DNA from: Arthrobacter sp. S39
Lineage (GTDB): Bacteria; Actinomycetota; Actinomycetes; Actinomycetales; Micrococcaceae
Reading direction: 5' to 3'
DNA length: 64,000 bases
Assembly (NCBI RefSeq): GCF_004320525.1
Contig: NZ_SIHX01000006.1
Location: 248,001-312,000, forward strand
Positions within the stretch are counted from its first letter, which is position 1; each line of letters begins with the position of its first letter. The position numbers and the translations under genes were made by a program. This document shows positions 36,748-47,253 of this stretch, piece by piece. A model generated the notes under the pieces. The model ran no database searches. It was not told where the DNA came from and was given only the letters and a program-made list of their open reading frames with translations.

Positions 36748-39695
36748 CTTCCCAGAACGCCCGCCTCGCCGCCGGCGGACGCATCGACCGCACCATCGCC
36801 TGGCGTTTCACCGTGGACGGCGAGGAATTCACGGGCCACCCCGGCGACACGCTGGCCTCGGCCCTGCTCGCCAACGGCCGGATCGCCGTGGGCGACTCGC
36901 TCTACGAGGACCGGCCCCGCGGCATCATGTCCGCCGGCGTGGAGGAATCCAACGCGCTGGTAAAGATCGCGCCGCGCTTCCCCGGGCACGTGGCCGAGTC
37001 CATGCTCCCGGCAACCACCGTCACCCTGGTGGACGGCCTGAAGGCGGAACTGCTTAACGGCCTGGGCCGCCTGGATCCCGAGGAAGACCGTGCGGAGTAC
37101 GACAAGAAGTACGTCCACACCGACGTCCTGGTGATCGGCGGCGGCCCCGCCGGCCTGGCCGCGGCCCGCGAAGCCGTCCGCAGCGGCGCCCGCGTTATGC
37201 TGCTGGATGACCAGCCAGAGCTGGGCGGGTCGCTCTTGTCCGGATCCACCGCCCCCGAACTGGCCGAAACCATCGAAGGCAAGCCTGCGCTGGAGTGGGT
37301 TGCAGACGTCGAGGCTGAGCTCGTCTCCGGCGCGGAATCCACCGTCCTGAACCGCACCACCGCGTTCGGCGCCTACGACGCCAACTACGTGATCGCCGTC
37401 CAGAACCGCACCGACCACCTGTCCAGCCCCGCCGCGTCCGGCGTGTCCCGGCAGCGCATTTGGCACATCCGTGCCAACCAGGTGGTCCTGGCCCCCGGCG
37501 CCCACGAACGCCCCCTGGTCTTCGAGAACAACGACCGCCCCGGCATCATGCTCGCCTCGGCCGTCCGCAGCTACCTCAACCGCTACGCCGTGTCCGCCGG
37601 ACAGCGTGTTGTCATCAGCACCACCAACGACAGCGCCTACGCACTGGCCGCGGACCTGCGCGCCGCCGGCGTCAAGGTCGCCGCCGTCGTCGACGCCCGT
37701 CCCAAGCTGACCGAGGTGGCCGCTGCCGCCGTCGAAGCCGGGACCCGGGTGCTGATCGGCAGCGCGGTGGCCAACACCGCTGCAGCATCGGAGTCCGCAG
37801 ACGGCCGGCTGAACGCCGTCACCGTCCGCAGCATCAACGACGACGGCGAACTCACCTCAGGCGTCGAAGAGATCGCCTGCGACCTGCTGGCAGTCTCCGG
37901 CGGCTGGAGCCCGCTGGTGCACCTGCACTCCCAGCGGCAGGGCAAGCTGCGTTGGGACGATGGCCTGGCAGCTTTCGTGCCGAGCACCGTGGTTCCGAAC
38001 CAGCAGAATGTTGGCTCGGGCCGAGGCAGTTTCGAACTCCAGGACTGCCTCGCCGAAGGCATCTCCGCCGGGGCCGCGGCAGCCATCGCCGCCGGCTTCA
38101 CCTCGGAAACCAAGCCCGCCGTCATCGGCGAGCCGAAGGCGTCTGCCCCGACCCGCCAGCTGTGGCTGGTTCCCGGACAGACCGGCACTCCGGATGACTG
38201 GCACCACCACTTCGTTGACTTCCAGCGGGACCAGAGCGTTGCGGATGTCCTGCGCTCCACCGGAGCCGGGATGCGGTCCGTGGAGCACATCAAGCGCTAC
38301 ACATCCATCAGCACCGCCAATGACCAGGGCAAGACCTCCGGCGTCAACGCGATCGGTGTCATCGCCGCCGCCCTCCGCCAGGCAGGCGAAGCGTCCCGGG
38401 GCATCGGCGACATCGGCACCACCACCTACCGGGCCCCGTTCACTCCCGTAGCGTTCGCGGCCCTCGCCGGACGCCAGCGCGGCGAACTGTTCGACCCCGC
38501 CCGCGTCACCTCCATCCACCCGTGGCACGTTGCCAAGGGCGCACTGTTCGAGGACGTCGGACAGTGGAAGCGGCCCTGGTACTACCCGCAGGGCAACGAG
38601 GACATGGACGAGGCCGTGCTGCGTGAATGTGCAGCCGTCCGCGAATCCGTGGGCTTTATGGACGCCACCACGCTCGGCAAGATCGAAATCCGCGGCAAGG
38701 ACGCCGGCGAGTTCCTCAACCGGATCTACACCAACGCGTTCAAGAAGCTCGCCCCCGGTTCGGCCCGCTACGGCGTGATGTGCATGGCGGACGGCATGAT
38801 CTTCGACGACGGCGTGACCCTGCGCCTCGACGATGACCGGTACTTCATGACCACCACTACAGGCGGCGCCGCGAAGGTGCTGGACTGGCTGGAGGAATGG
38901 CTGCAGACCGAATGGCCGGAGCTGGACGTGCAGTGCACCTCGGTGACCGAACAGTGGAGCACCATTGCCGTCGTCGGGCCCAAATCCCGTGCGGTGCTGG
39001 CCAAGGTGGCACCGGAACTCGCCGCCAACGGCGGACTGGAAGCCGAAGCGTTCCCATTCATGACCTTCCGCGAGACCACCCTCGCTTCCGGCGTCCAGGC
39101 CCGGGTCTGCCGGATCTCCTTCTCCGGCGAACTGGCCTACGAGATCAACGTGCCGGCCTGGTACGGGCTCAACACCTGGGAGGCCGTGGCAGCAGCGGGG
39201 GCCGAATTCAACATCACCCCGTACGGCACCGAAACCATGCACGTGCTCCGCGCCGAAAAGGGCTACCCGATCGTTGGCCAGGACACGGACGGCACCGTCA
39301 CCCCGCAGGACGCCGGGATGGACTGGATCGTCTCCAAGGCCAAGGAATTCATCGGCAAGCGGTCCTACGCACGCGCCGACGCCCAGCGCGGGGACCGTAA
39401 GCACCTGGTCAGCGTGCTGCCCATCGACGGCACCATCAGGTTGCCGGAAGGCACCCAGTTGGTGGAAAAGGGCATCCCGGTGAACTCCGCGTATGGCCCG
39501 GTTCCCATGCAGGGATTTGTCACCTCCAGCTACCACAGCGCGGCCCTTGGCCGCTCCTTCGGCCTGGCACTGATCAAGAACGGCCGCAACCGGATCGGCG
39601 AGACCCTGGTGGCCGCCGCCGGAAACCAGCTCGTTGACGTTGTTGTCGCTGAAACCGTACTTTTTGACCCCGAAGGGACCCGCAAAGATGGCTGA
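36744..39695 (+). CDS. soxA: Sarcosine oxidase, alpha subunit
   Basis: 983 residues from a GTG overlapping the soxD stop (GTGA). Residues about 15-100 are a ferredoxin-like part without cluster cysteines ([21 protein letters not shown]). Residues 125-480 form the NAD-binding domain ([20 protein letters not shown], then [20 protein letters not shown]). Residues from about 590 are GcvT-like and bind tetrahydrofolate, ending with [16 protein letters not shown] and [16 protein letters not shown]. The methyl carbon leaves as methylene-tetrahydrofolate at this domain. Confidence 0.95.
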   Translation: MTSQNARLAAGGRIDRTIAWRFTVDGEEFTGHPGDTLASALLANGRIAVGDSLYEDRPRGIMSAGVEESNALVKIAPRFPGHVAESMLPATTVTLVDGLKAELLNGLGRLDPEEDRAEYDKKYVHTDVLVIGGGPAGLAAAREAVRSGARVMLLDDQPELGGSLLSGSTAPELAETIEGKPALEWVADVEAELVSGAESTVLNRTTAFGAYDANYVIAVQNRTDHLSSPAASGVSRQRIWHIRANQVVLAPGAHERPLVFENNDRPGIMLASAVRSYLNRYAVSAGQRVVISTTNDSAYALAADLRAAGVKVAAVVDARPKLTEVAAAAVEAGTRVLIGSAVANTAAASESADGRLNAVTVRSINDDGELTSGVEEIACDLLAVSGGWSPLVHLHSQRQGKLRWDDGLAAFVPSTVVPNQQNVGSGRGSFELQDCLAEGISAGAAAAIAAGFTSETKPAVIGEPKASAPTRQLWLVPGQTGTPDDWHHHFVDFQRDQSVADVLRSTGAGMRSVEHIKRYTSISTANDQGKTSGVNAIGVIAAALRQAGEASRGIGDIGTTTYRAPFTPVAFAALAGRQRGELFDPARVTSIHPWHVAKGALFEDVGQWKRPWYYPQGNEDMDEAVLRECAAVRESVGFMDATTLGKIEIRGKDAGEFLNRIYTNAFKKLAPGSARYGVMCMADGMIFDDGVTLRLDDDRYFMTTTTGGAAKVLDWLEEWLQTEWPELDVQCTSVTEQWSTIAVVGPKSRAVLAKVAPELAANGGLEAEAFPFMTFRETTLASGVQARVCRISFSGELAYEINVPAWYGLNTWEAVAAAGAEFNITPYGTETMHVLRAEKGYPIVGQDTDGTVTPQDAGMDWIVSKAKEFIGKRSYARADAQRGDRKHLVSVLPIDGTIRLPEGTQLVEKGIPVNSAYGPVPMQGFVTSSYHSAALGRSFGLALIKNGRNRIGETLVAAAGNQLVDVVVAETVLFDPEGTRKDG

Positions 39696-40320
39696 AACAG
39701 CAGCACCCGAAACCAAGAAGAACCTCTTCCTCCGCACCAGCCCCGCTGCACTGCTCAGGGCAGCATTTGACACCGGGTCCGTCCCCGGCACCGTGGAACT
39801 GAGTGAAATCACCTTCCTGACCATGGTTGGCCTGAGGGTGGACCGGAACAGCGACGCCGGGCAGCGGATCTGGTCCGTCACCGGCGGCCTGCCCGCAGCA
39901 TGCGGCGCCGTCGCCGGCTCCGGCGACACCTCCGTGCTGTGGCTCGGGCCCGAGGAATTCCTGGTGGTGGCTCCCATGGAGGCCCACGAGTCCCTCGGCG
40001 GCGACCTCATCCAGGCGCTCCGGGAAGCCCTTGCCGACGGCGAAGGCCAGGTGGTGGACCTCTCCGCCAACCGCACCACCTTCGAACTCACCGGCCCGCG
40101 GGCCCGCGCCGTCCTCGAGAAGGGCTGCTCGCTGGACCTGCACCCCCGCGTGCTCAAGGCGGGCACGGCGCTGTCCACGGAGATCGGCAACATCCCCGTG
40201 GTTCTCTGGAAGACCGGCGACGAAAGCTACCGGCTGTTCCCGCGCGCCTCCTTCGCCGATTTCCTGGGCCGCTGGCTCCTCGACGCCATGCGGGAATACG
40301 CCTCTCCCGAGGTCCCCTAA
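39688..40320 (+). CDS. soxG: Sarcosine oxidase, gamma subunit
   Basis: 210 residues from ATG 39688, overlapping the soxA end by 8 nt; AAGGG upstream. A small GcvT-like fold with [31 protein letters not shown] and [18 protein letters not shown]. Needed for assembly of the tetramer. It ends directly before the sdaA ATG, with no spacer. Confidence 0.93.
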   Translation: MAETAAPETKKNLFLRTSPAALLRAAFDTGSVPGTVELSEITFLTMVGLRVDRNSDAGQRIWSVTGGLPAACGAVAGSGDTSVLWLGPEEFLVVAPMEAHESLGGDLIQALREALADGEGQVVDLSANRTTFELTGPRARAVLEKGCSLDLHPRVLKAGTALSTEIGNIPVVLWKTGDESYRLFPRASFADFLGRWLLDAMREYASPEVP

Positions 40321-41694
40321 ATGGCCCTCAGCGTCCTGGACCTGTTCTCCGTTGGCATCGGGCCGTCGTCGTCACACACGGTCGGCCCGATGCGGGCAGC
40401 AAAGCTGTTCGCCGACGGACTCAAGGGCGACGGACACCTGAGCTCCACCAGGCGCGTGCAGGCCGAACTCTTCGGCTCGCTCGGCGCCACCGGGCGGGGC
40501 CACGGCTCCGATAAGGCTGTGGTCCTGGGATTCAAGGGGCTGGACCCGGAAACAGTGGACACCACCACGGCCGATGACCAGGTGGCCGCCGCCGCCCTCG
40601 ACGCCGAACTGTGGGTGTGCGGGGACCACCGGGTGGACTTCAACTGGGACGAGGACGTCATCCTGCACCGGCGTAAGTCCCTCCCGGCGCACCCCAACGG
40701 CATGACGTTCCGGGCCCTGGACCACGGCGGGACCGTCCTCAGCGAACGGAGTTACTACTCCATCGGCGGCGGCTTCGTGGTGGACGGCAACGCGGAGGGC
40801 GCGGACAAGGTAGTGGCCGACGCCACCGTGCTGCCCTACCCGTTCAGCACGGCCGACGAACTCCTGGAGATCTGCCAGCGCGAAGGCATGTCCATCTCCG
40901 ACGTGATGCTGGCCAACGAACTGACCTGGCGCAGCGAAGCGGAACTCCGGGAAAAACTGCTGGCGCTGTGGGCGGTCATGCGCGAATGTGTGGACAACGG
41001 CTGCGCCGCGGAAGGGATCCTTCCGGGTGGCCTGAACGTCAGGCGACGCGCGCCGTCGTTGTTCCAGACCCTGACAGCGGACACCGGCGTGACCGACCCG
41101 CTCCGCGCGATGGAGTGGGTGAACCTCTTCGCGCTGGCAGTGAACGAGGAAAACGCCGCCGGCGGCCGCATCGTCACCGCACCCACCAACGGCGCGGCCG
41201 GCATCGTTCCCGCGGTGCTGCATTATTACGTGAAGTTCGTGCCCGGCGCCAACGACGACGGTGTGGTCCGCTTCCTGCTGGCCGCGGCCGCCGTCGGAAT
41301 CCTGTTCAAAATCAACGCCTCCATCTCCGGCGCCGAAGTGGGCTGCCAGGGCGAGGTGGGTTCCGCCTGCTCCATGGCGGCCGCGGGCCTGTGCGAGGTC
41401 CTCGGCGGAACGCCCGAGCAGGTGGAGAACGCCGCCGAAGTAGGGATCGAACACAACCTCGGCCTGACCTGCGACCCCGTAGGCGGCCTGGTCCAGATCC
41501 CCTGCATCGAACGCAACGCCATCGCCAGTGTCAAAGCCATCAACGCCGCGCGACTGTCCCTCCACGGGGACGGCAGCCACAAGGTATCTCTGGACAAAGC
41601 GATCAAGACCATGCGGGAAACCGGCGCCGACATGAAAAGCAAATACAAGGAGACGTCCCGGGGTGGCCTCGCGGTAAACGTCATCGAATGCTGA
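40321..41694 (+). CDS. sdaA: L-serine ammonia-lyase (iron-sulfur type)
   Basis: 457 residues starting at the base after the soxG stop. Motifs: [35 protein letters not shown], and the 4Fe-4S cysteines in [23 protein letters not shown] and IPCIERNA. It deaminates serine to pyruvate and ammonia. In this operon it closes the route betaine to pyruvate. No PLP is needed by this type. Confidence 0.95.
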   Translation: MALSVLDLFSVGIGPSSSHTVGPMRAAKLFADGLKGDGHLSSTRRVQAELFGSLGATGRGHGSDKAVVLGFKGLDPETVDTTTADDQVAAAALDAELWVCGDHRVDFNWDEDVILHRRKSLPAHPNGMTFRALDHGGTVLSERSYYSIGGGFVVDGNAEGADKVVADATVLPYPFSTADELLEICQREGMSISDVMLANELTWRSEAELREKLLALWAVMRECVDNGCAAEGILPGGLNVRRRAPSLFQTLTADTGVTDPLRAMEWVNLFALAVNEENAAGGRIVTAPTNGAAGIVPAVLHYYVKFVPGANDDGVVRFLLAAAAVGILFKINASISGAEVGCQGEVGSACSMAAAGLCEVLGGTPEQVENAAEVGIEHNLGLTCDPVGGLVQIPCIERNAIASVKAINAARLSLHGDGSHKVSLDKAIKTMRETGADMKSKYKETSRGGLAVNVIEC

Positions 41695-41712
41695 CTCGGT
41701 GAAGTACACGTA

Positions 41713-41740
41713 GCCCCGGGTGTGCACCTGCACCCGGGGC
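41713..41740 (+). terminator. Hairpin after sdaA
   Basis: Perfect 10-bp arms (GCCCCGGGTG at 41713-41722, complement at 41731-41740) with an 8-nt loop, 18 bp after the sdaA stop. No T-run follows, so termination may be incomplete and pdxS may receive read-through. Confidence 0.55.
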
Positions 41741-41793
41741 CAGTCCCATTACTCGAATGCCTGGCCAGGCGCCCTGTCCCATTGGAGCAAGAA

Positions 41794-42708
41794 GTGACCC
41801 TAGAACGACTCCCGTACGAACATATCGCCGTCACGGGCAGCAGCCGTGTCAAGCGGGGCATGGCTGAGATGCTCAAGGGCGGTGTCATCATGGACGTCGT
41901 CAACGTCGAGCAGGCCCGCATCGCCGAAGACGCCGGTGCCGTGGCAGTGATGGCGCTGGAACGCGTTCCGGCCGATATCCGTGCCCAGGGCGGCGTGTCC
42001 CGCATGTCGGATCCGGACATGATCGAGGCGATTATCGAAGCCGTGTCCGTTCCGGTCATGGCCAAGGCCCGGATCGGCCACTTCGTCGAGGCCCAGGTCC
42101 TGCAGTCTTTGGGCGTGGACTACATTGACGAGTCCGAGGTCCTGACCCCGGCCGACTACGTCAACCACATCGACAAGTGGAACTTCAGCGTTCCCTTCGT
42201 CTGCGGTGCCACGAACCTCGGTGAGGCGCTGCGCCGGATCAACGAGGGTGCGGCGATGATCCGTTCCAAGGGCGAGGCCGGCACGGGCGATGTCTCCAAC
42301 GCGACCGGGCACATGCGCCAGATCCGTTCCGAGATCGCCAAGCTTGCTGCCCTGCCCGAGGATGAGCTGTACGTCGCGGCCAAGGAACTGCAGGCCCCGT
42401 ACGAACTGGTCAAGGAAGTTGCCGCCGCCGGCAAGCTTCCGGTGGTGCTGTTCACCGCTGGCGGCATCGCCACCCCGGCCGATGCCGCGATGATGATGCA
42501 GCTTGGCGCCGACGGCGTGTTCGTCGGTTCCGGTATCTTCAAGTCCGGCAACCCGGCCCAGCGTGCCGCCGCCGTCGTCAGGGCTACCGCCTATTATGAC
42601 GACCCGGACGTCATCGCCAAGGCCTCCCGCGGCCTGGGCGAAGCCATGGTGGGCATCAACGTCGACGAGATCCCGCAGCCGCACCGCCTCGCCGAGCGCG
42701 GCTGGTAA
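41794..42708 (+). CDS. pdxS: Pyridoxal 5'-phosphate synthase, synthase subunit
   Basis: 304 residues from GTG 41794 (GGAGCAAGA upstream; the longer in-frame start falls inside the hairpin). Motifs: [19 protein letters not shown] with the catalytic Lys, [11 protein letters not shown] with the second Lys, [11 protein letters not shown] and [12 protein letters not shown] for phosphate binding. It makes PLP from ribose and triose phosphates plus ammonia. The glutaminase partner gene pdxT is not next to it. PLP is the cofactor of GlyA two operons back, a plausible reason for its place. Confidence 0.95.
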   Translation: MTLERLPYEHIAVTGSSRVKRGMAEMLKGGVIMDVVNVEQARIAEDAGAVAVMALERVPADIRAQGGVSRMSDPDMIEAIIEAVSVPVMAKARIGHFVEAQVLQSLGVDYIDESEVLTPADYVNHIDKWNFSVPFVCGATNLGEALRRINEGAAMIRSKGEAGTGDVSNATGHMRQIRSEIAKLAALPEDELYVAAKELQAPYELVKEVAAAGKLPVVLFTAGGIATPADAAMMMQLGADGVFVGSGIFKSGNPAQRAAAVVRATAYYDDPDVIAKASRGLGEAMVGINVDEIPQPHRLAERGW

Positions 42709-42713
42709 AAGGG

Positions 42714-42944
42714 ATGGCTGTGACGGGCAATCAACTGGAAAGGACCGCCAGCAGGCGTGGGTTGCGCACAGACTGGGCACGGCTTACCGGTCACACGGTG
42801 GAGGTGTGGCTTTTGGGCGAGCATGTGATGACCGGCGTGGTTGAGCAGGCTGCCGATGATGATTCAGTGCTCTGGATAGCGGGGTCAGGAGCCTTTACGC
42901 GGAGACTCTTCGACAAATCCACCGGCTACAAGGTCTGGGTGTAG
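42714..42944 (+). CDS. Small hypothetical protein
   Basis: 76 residues; ATG 42714, 5 bp after pdxS, with AAAAGGG upstream. The sequence (TGHTVEVWLLGEHVMTGVVEQ, then DSVLWIAGSG and YKVWV) suggests a small beta-barrel such as an Sm/SH3-like fold. No known family is recognised. Probably cotranscribed with pdxS. Confidence 0.65.
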   Translation: MAVTGNQLERTASRRGLRTDWARLTGHTVEVWLLGEHVMTGVVEQAADDDSVLWIAGSGAFTRRLFDKSTGYKVWV

Positions 42945-42977
42945 AAGGGTGGTTTGAGGCGCGCAGAGTAGGGTTCC

Positions 42978-43664
42978 TTGCATGGACATCAATGCGGTAC
43001 CTGGTTTCCGGCGCGTACCGGCCTGACCGTGGACCGGGATCGCTTCCTCCAGCGCTGGCTTGTGTCCGTGACGCTTGCGGAAGCCGCGGGTTTTGCCATC
43101 CCCGCCGTTGTGGGTGGCATCCTGAGCCTCCTCGCCGCCCCGGCGGGCCTGGTTTATCCGGCAATGGTCCTTGCCGGCGCGTGCGAAGGCGCCTTGCTCG
43201 GATTCGGCCAGTCCTTGGGCTTCGGAGGCGCCGTTCCCCGGTCGCCGTGGATGCTGGCGACGGCGGCGGGAGCGGCGGCCGCGTGGTCGATTGGGATGCT
43301 CCCCAGCAGCCTGGGCGGGATCGACTTTGGTTCACCTTGGGCAGTTGTCCTCACGGCTGTGCTCGGCTGTCTGCTTCTGCTTTCCATTCCGACACTCCAG
43401 TGGTGTGTCCTCCGCCGCCAAGGCCTGCGGACCGCTTTCTGGATTCCCGTCAATGCGGGAGCCTGGGCCGCGGGTATTCTGTGGACGCTGGCCCCGTCGC
43501 CGTTCATTGACGAAACCACCCCGGCGCCGGCTCTCTTCGGTGTCTACCTGCTGGCCGGGCTGCTCATGGCGGCCACAGTGGCGGTGCTGACCGGATTCGC
43601 CGCCCGTCGCATTGCTTCCGACGCCGCCGGATCGCGATCACCAGCGGACGTGTCACCTACATAA
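42978..43664 (+). CDS. Integral membrane protein, function unknown
   Basis: 228 residues from the TTG at 42978, or 211 from GTG 43029; neither start has a good ribosome site. Six or so hydrophobic segments (for example GGILSLLAAPAGLVYPAM and VVLTAVLGCLLLLSIP) and a short polar C-terminus. No transport or enzyme motif is seen. Confidence 0.6.
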   Translation: MHGHQCGTWFPARTGLTVDRDRFLQRWLVSVTLAEAAGFAIPAVVGGILSLLAAPAGLVYPAMVLAGACEGALLGFGQSLGFGGAVPRSPWMLATAAGAAAAWSIGMLPSSLGGIDFGSPWAVVLTAVLGCLLLLSIPTLQWCVLRRQGLRTAFWIPVNAGAWAAGILWTLAPSPFIDETTPAPALFGVYLLAGLLMAATVAVLTGFAARRIASDAAGSRSPADVSPT

Positions 43665-44302
43665 GGTGCTCTCCGGTGACGCGGACGAGATGATTCAGCA
43701 GCGCATCCTGAAAAGCCACGTCGTAGACCGCGTCGTGGGCCTGCTGCCGGTGCTGGTGATACCAATAGCCACCGCTGGTCAGTGCCTCCGGGGCATCGCT
43801 GGTGGCAAGCCATTCCTGCGTAGGGTGACCGAGCCCCAGGTCGTCGGGGGCGCCAGGGCCGCCCATCCTGGTAGGCACCCACCCGGGATCAACAGCATTG
43901 CTGAGAACGTCAGGCCACAACCGCGCTGCGGCCGCCATAAGCGCAGTCACGTAGAGCTTGCTGTCCGAGTAGGAGACCCTCGGTACCAGTTCGCTCCCGT
44001 CCTTGTCCGCAAGTACGGCCCGGCCCCCGCGGTGCATGCCGCTGCTGAGATAGATCTGCCGGCGAGCGCGGTGGATGAGGGCTGTGAGGAGGTAAGGCGC
44101 CACGACGTTGACCTGGAAAACATGCGGCCCGGTGAGCACGCCTGCGTTGTGGATGACGACATCCACAGTACCGATCCGGTTCACCTGCCCTGCGAGGTCA
44201 CGCACCTGTTCCATGTCAGAAAGATCGCCCACCACGCCAGCCGCGCCGCGGTCCATAAGACCCTGTAGGGCGGTCAGGCGTCCGCGGCTGCGAGCATGCA
44301 CA
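43657..44302 (-). pseudogene. 5'-truncated short-chain dehydrogenase/reductase
   Basis: The reading frame matches an SDR from the second beta strand onward: VVVHARSRG, the NAG-type motif VIHNAGV, YLSSGMHRGG and the catalytic Y-x3-K in SYSDSKLYV, then NAVDPGWVPTRMGG. The first 25-30 residues, with the start codon and the TGxxxGxG cofactor motif, are absent. Homology begins at the distal arm of the GC-rich hairpin at 44303-44347, so the gene was cut by the recombination that brought in the purU tail. The frame continues upstream to 44628 only by chance. The remnant ends in a stop at 43657 and overlaps the membrane-protein gene end by 8 bp. Confidence 0.75.
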
Positions 44303-44397
44303 ACGACGCCGGCCGGCCACCTCTCGAAGGCGACCGGCCGGCGTCGTCCGCTACGAAAAGAACCTGCCGGAGCACCACTGTCCTGTTCCACTGCAGG
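44303..44397 (-). repeat. purU 3'-end plus terminator module, copy B
   Basis: Second copy of the module at 12034-12128 (about 80% identical by hand alignment, no gap). The stem is perfect here: 14-bp arms at 44303-44316 and 44334-44347. It follows the purU-like reading frame on the minus strand and abuts the truncated SDR gene. Confidence 0.7.
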
Positions 44398-44480
44398 ATC
44401 ACCTCGCCCTTGCAGTGCCAGCGAACGGCGTTGGACAGGCCTCGCATTCCATCTAGGGCCACCCGGACCTCGCCCAACAA
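44369..44480 (-). pseudogene. purU: C-terminal remnant of a purU-like gene
   Basis: The minus strand encodes VALDGMRGLSNAVRWHCKG and then EVILQWNRTVVLR. Compare the end of the intact PurU at 31980: [17 protein letters not shown] and TSTVVFR. About 35 residues survive. It is not the tail of the local purU gene duplicated recently, because the residues differ at many positions. A different ancestral or horizontally acquired purU is more likely. Confidence 0.7.
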
Positions 44481-44566
44481 TAGGATCGGCGTGCGGGCAG
44501 TGGGTGATTCCTTGGTTCCTGGCTGCTTGTATGGTTGCCGCGGTCCGGAACGGGTACAACTGAGTC

Positions 44567-46288
44567 ATGACGACTTCGCTGGTGCTTGGCCCCATAATGC
44601 GGTACGTGGATGAGACGTCGGCCAGCATCTGGGTGGAGACCAGGAGTGATTCCGGCGTCCGCGTCCGCGCCGCCGGCAGGGACTGGACGGCGCGGACGTT
44701 CGCCGTGCACGGCCACCATTACGCACTGGTGGAGGCGGACGGACTGGACCCCGGATCGGTGCTGTCGTACACCTTGGAAATCGACGGGGTACACGTCTGG
44801 CCCGATCCGGCATCAGAGTTTCCGCCGCCGGTGATCGCGACTCTGAAGCCCGGAAAGCCGCTGCGCCTGGCGTACGGATCCTGCCGCACCAGTGTCCCGC
44901 ATGACGAGTCCGGCAACCGGACGCACGGCGTCGACTCGCTCCGCGCCTACGCGCTGGCGATGGCCTCGGGCGACAACCGGCCGTGGCCGGACCTGGTGGC
45001 TTTCCTCGGAGACCAGGTGTATGCCGACCTGACCAGCGAGCAGATGCAAGAGTTCATTCGCGCACGCCGCGACATCAACGAGCCGCCCGGCGAGGAGCTC
45101 AAGGACTACGAGGAATATGCCCACCTCTACAACCTTGCCTGGTCTGATCCTGCGAACAGGTGGCTGCTGTCCACGTTGCCCAGCGCGATGATCTTCGACG
45201 ACCACGACATCCGCGACGACTGGAACGCCTCGCTGAGCTGGAAGAGGGAGATGGAAGCCACCTCATGGTGGCACGGGCGGATTGTCTCAGGGCTGGCCTC
45301 CTACTGGGTCCACCAGCACCTGGGAAACCTGTCGCCACGGGAGCGGCAAAACGATGCCATCTGGCAGCGGATAGCCGGCCATCAGGGCGAGGCTGAACTG
45401 GACATCAGCGCTGAACTGGACAGCTTCGCGGACCGCGCAGACCGGGACCCGGAATCCTACCGTTGGAGTTACTGCCGGGATTTCGGCGACACCAGGCTGA
45501 TTGTGGTTGACTCCCGCGCCGCCAGGAACCTGGAACCCGAGACCCGCGCCCTGCTTGACGACGACGAAATGGCCTGGCTTGACGGCCGGATGCGCGGCGG
45601 ATTCCGCCACCTGCTCGTAGCCACGTCGCTGCCCTTCCTACTGCCGATGGGCCTGCACCACGTCGAGTCGTGGAATGAGGCCATATCCGAAGGTGCGTGG
45701 GGGAAGCTCCCCGCCCGCCTCGGCGAGAAGCTGCGCCAGGCAGTGGACCTGGAACACTGGGGCGCCTTCCAAAAAAGCTTCCAGGACGTGGCTGCCATGG
45801 CGGCAGGCGTCGCCGATGGCAATCGTGGCACGTCACCCGAGACAGTGACGTTCCTGTCCGGTGACGTGCATTTTTCCTACGTCGCGGAGGTGGAACGCTC
45901 CTCCGGCAGCCGGATCATCCAGGCAGTATGTTCCCCGATCCGCAATCCTCTTCCCCGGCTGATGAGATACTTCGGGGCTGTCATGGCCTACGGCCTGGCT
46001 TCGCCGGTGGGTGCCCTGGTGGCCCGCTCGGCGCGTGTGCCGAACCCGCCGTTCAGGTGGAAACGCGTCGCGGGGCCTTGGTTCACCAACAACCTGGCCA
46101 CTCTTGAGGTTGTTCCGGAAGGGCTGAAACTGTGGTGGCAGACAGGCGTCGTGGAAGACGGCGACGAACTGCACCCACGGCTCGAGACGGTGGCATCCCT
46201 CACGGTAGCGTCCCGGAGCGCACGGAATCGCGCAGCGGAAAGCGGACGAACATTGCCTGATAACCGGGTGCCGCCGGCAAGAAGCTAG
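44567..46288 (+). CDS. PhoD-like phosphatase
   Basis: 573 residues. N-terminal fibronectin-like part (residues 1-95), then a metallophosphatase domain with YGSCRTS, FLGDQVYADL, FDDHDIRDDWN, RLIVVDSR and SGDVHFSYV, the metal-binding blocks of the alkaline phosphatase D group. There is no signal peptide, so the enzyme is predicted cytoplasmic, as in many actinobacterial PhoD-like proteins. The substrate, a phosphodiester or phosphomonoester, is not evident. It stands alone and reads away from the scarred region. Confidence 0.85.
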   Translation: MTTSLVLGPIMRYVDETSASIWVETRSDSGVRVRAAGRDWTARTFAVHGHHYALVEADGLDPGSVLSYTLEIDGVHVWPDPASEFPPPVIATLKPGKPLRLAYGSCRTSVPHDESGNRTHGVDSLRAYALAMASGDNRPWPDLVAFLGDQVYADLTSEQMQEFIRARRDINEPPGEELKDYEEYAHLYNLAWSDPANRWLLSTLPSAMIFDDHDIRDDWNASLSWKREMEATSWWHGRIVSGLASYWVHQHLGNLSPRERQNDAIWQRIAGHQGEAELDISAELDSFADRADRDPESYRWSYCRDFGDTRLIVVDSRAARNLEPETRALLDDDEMAWLDGRMRGGFRHLLVATSLPFLLPMGLHHVESWNEAISEGAWGKLPARLGEKLRQAVDLEHWGAFQKSFQDVAAMAAGVADGNRGTSPETVTFLSGDVHFSYVAEVERSSGSRIIQAVCSPIRNPLPRLMRYFGAVMAYGLASPVGALVARSARVPNPPFRWKRVAGPWFTNNLATLEVVPEGLKLWWQTGVVEDGDELHPRLETVASLTVASRSARNRAAESGRTLPDNRVPPARS

Positions 46289-46448
46289 GCCGCCAGCCAG
46301 ACAGTACCTTTGAGGGCGTCAATCCGCCACGGGCCGGTCTGCAATCCCATCGCGCATGCGCGGCCACGCGCTTGGTAGCCTTAGGGCAACAGTGTTGCTT
46401 TCCGCGCAACACCTGCCCACAGTACAGATAACGGGAGTCCTTCGCATC

Positions 46449-47249
46449 ATGAGTGCAACAGAAGCCACTGACACCTCGGGAGCCGGCGACACCAAGAGTG
46501 CGTCCGTCATCGTGAACGCCATCGCCGTGCTCCGGTGTTTTTCGGTCGACGAGCCTTTGCTGGGCGTCACGGAGATCGCCAACCGCATCGGGCTGCACAA
46601 GAGCACCGTTTCGCGGATCCTTGCCACCTTCGAACAGGAACGCCTGGTGGAGAGGGACGAGGAGACGCGACGGTTCCGGCTGGGCCTGGGGCTGATCGCC
46701 GTGGCGGGGCCCCTCCTGGCCGACCTTGAGGAACGCCGGGTCGCGTACCCGGTTTTGCGCGAACTCGCGGAGCAGACCGGTGAAACGAGTGCGCTGATGG
46801 TCTGGAACGTAAACGAATCGATGTGCGTGGAGCAGATCGCCAGCCGCCAGCAGATTAAGCACACCACGCCGCTGGGCGCCCGCTACGGCGATGCCATGAG
46901 TGCTTCCGTGCAGGTGTTCCTCGCCGGCGAGCCTGAGGAACGCGTCCGGTCCCTGCTCCGCAGCGGCACCGTCACACTGCCGGGCCTGGACGACGCCGGC
47001 CTCGATGCCTACCTGGTCCGGCTCAAGGAAGGGGCCGGCAGGGGGTGGACCGTCAACTACGGCGAATCATCCGTTGACGAAGTGGGCGTCGCCGCGCCTG
47101 TGTACGACCATCGCGGTGACGTGGTTGCCGCCGTGCTGATCCCGGCGCCACGGTTCCGGGTCTCCGCCGAGCGGCTTCAGAGCCTGGGCGAAGCGTGTGC
47201 CACGGCCGCCGAAAAAGTGACTGCGCGGCTGGGCGGGCGCGCGCTCTGA
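46449..47249 (+). CDS. IclR-family transcriptional regulator
   Basis: 266 residues from ATG 46449. HTH region SVIVNAIAVLRCFSVDEPLLG, TEIANRIGLHKSTVSRILATFE. The effector domain has ELAEQTGETSALMVW and YGESSVDEVGVAAPVYD with the typical late GDVVAAVLI stretch. The target is unknown: no catabolic operon adjoins, as PhoD lies upstream on the same strand and the NYN gene converges. Confidence 0.87.
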   Translation: MSATEATDTSGAGDTKSASVIVNAIAVLRCFSVDEPLLGVTEIANRIGLHKSTVSRILATFEQERLVERDEETRRFRLGLGLIAVAGPLLADLEERRVAYPVLRELAEQTGETSALMVWNVNESMCVEQIASRQQIKHTTPLGARYGDAMSASVQVFLAGEPEERVRSLLRSGTVTLPGLDDAGLDAYLVRLKEGAGRGWTVNYGESSVDEVGVAAPVYDHRGDVVAAVLIPAPRFRVSAERLQSLGEACATAAEKVTARLGGRAL

Positions 47250-47253
47250 CCCT

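Noticed and set aside
37857..40193. 778-codon minus-strand ORF
   Set aside because: Antisense shadow of soxA and soxG. The coding strand has full domain matches and overlapping gene junctions.
44303..44628. Upstream extension of the SDR frame to 44628 as its true N-terminus
   Set aside because: The extension translates the hairpin and the purU remnant out of frame and has no Rossmann motif; it is open by chance.
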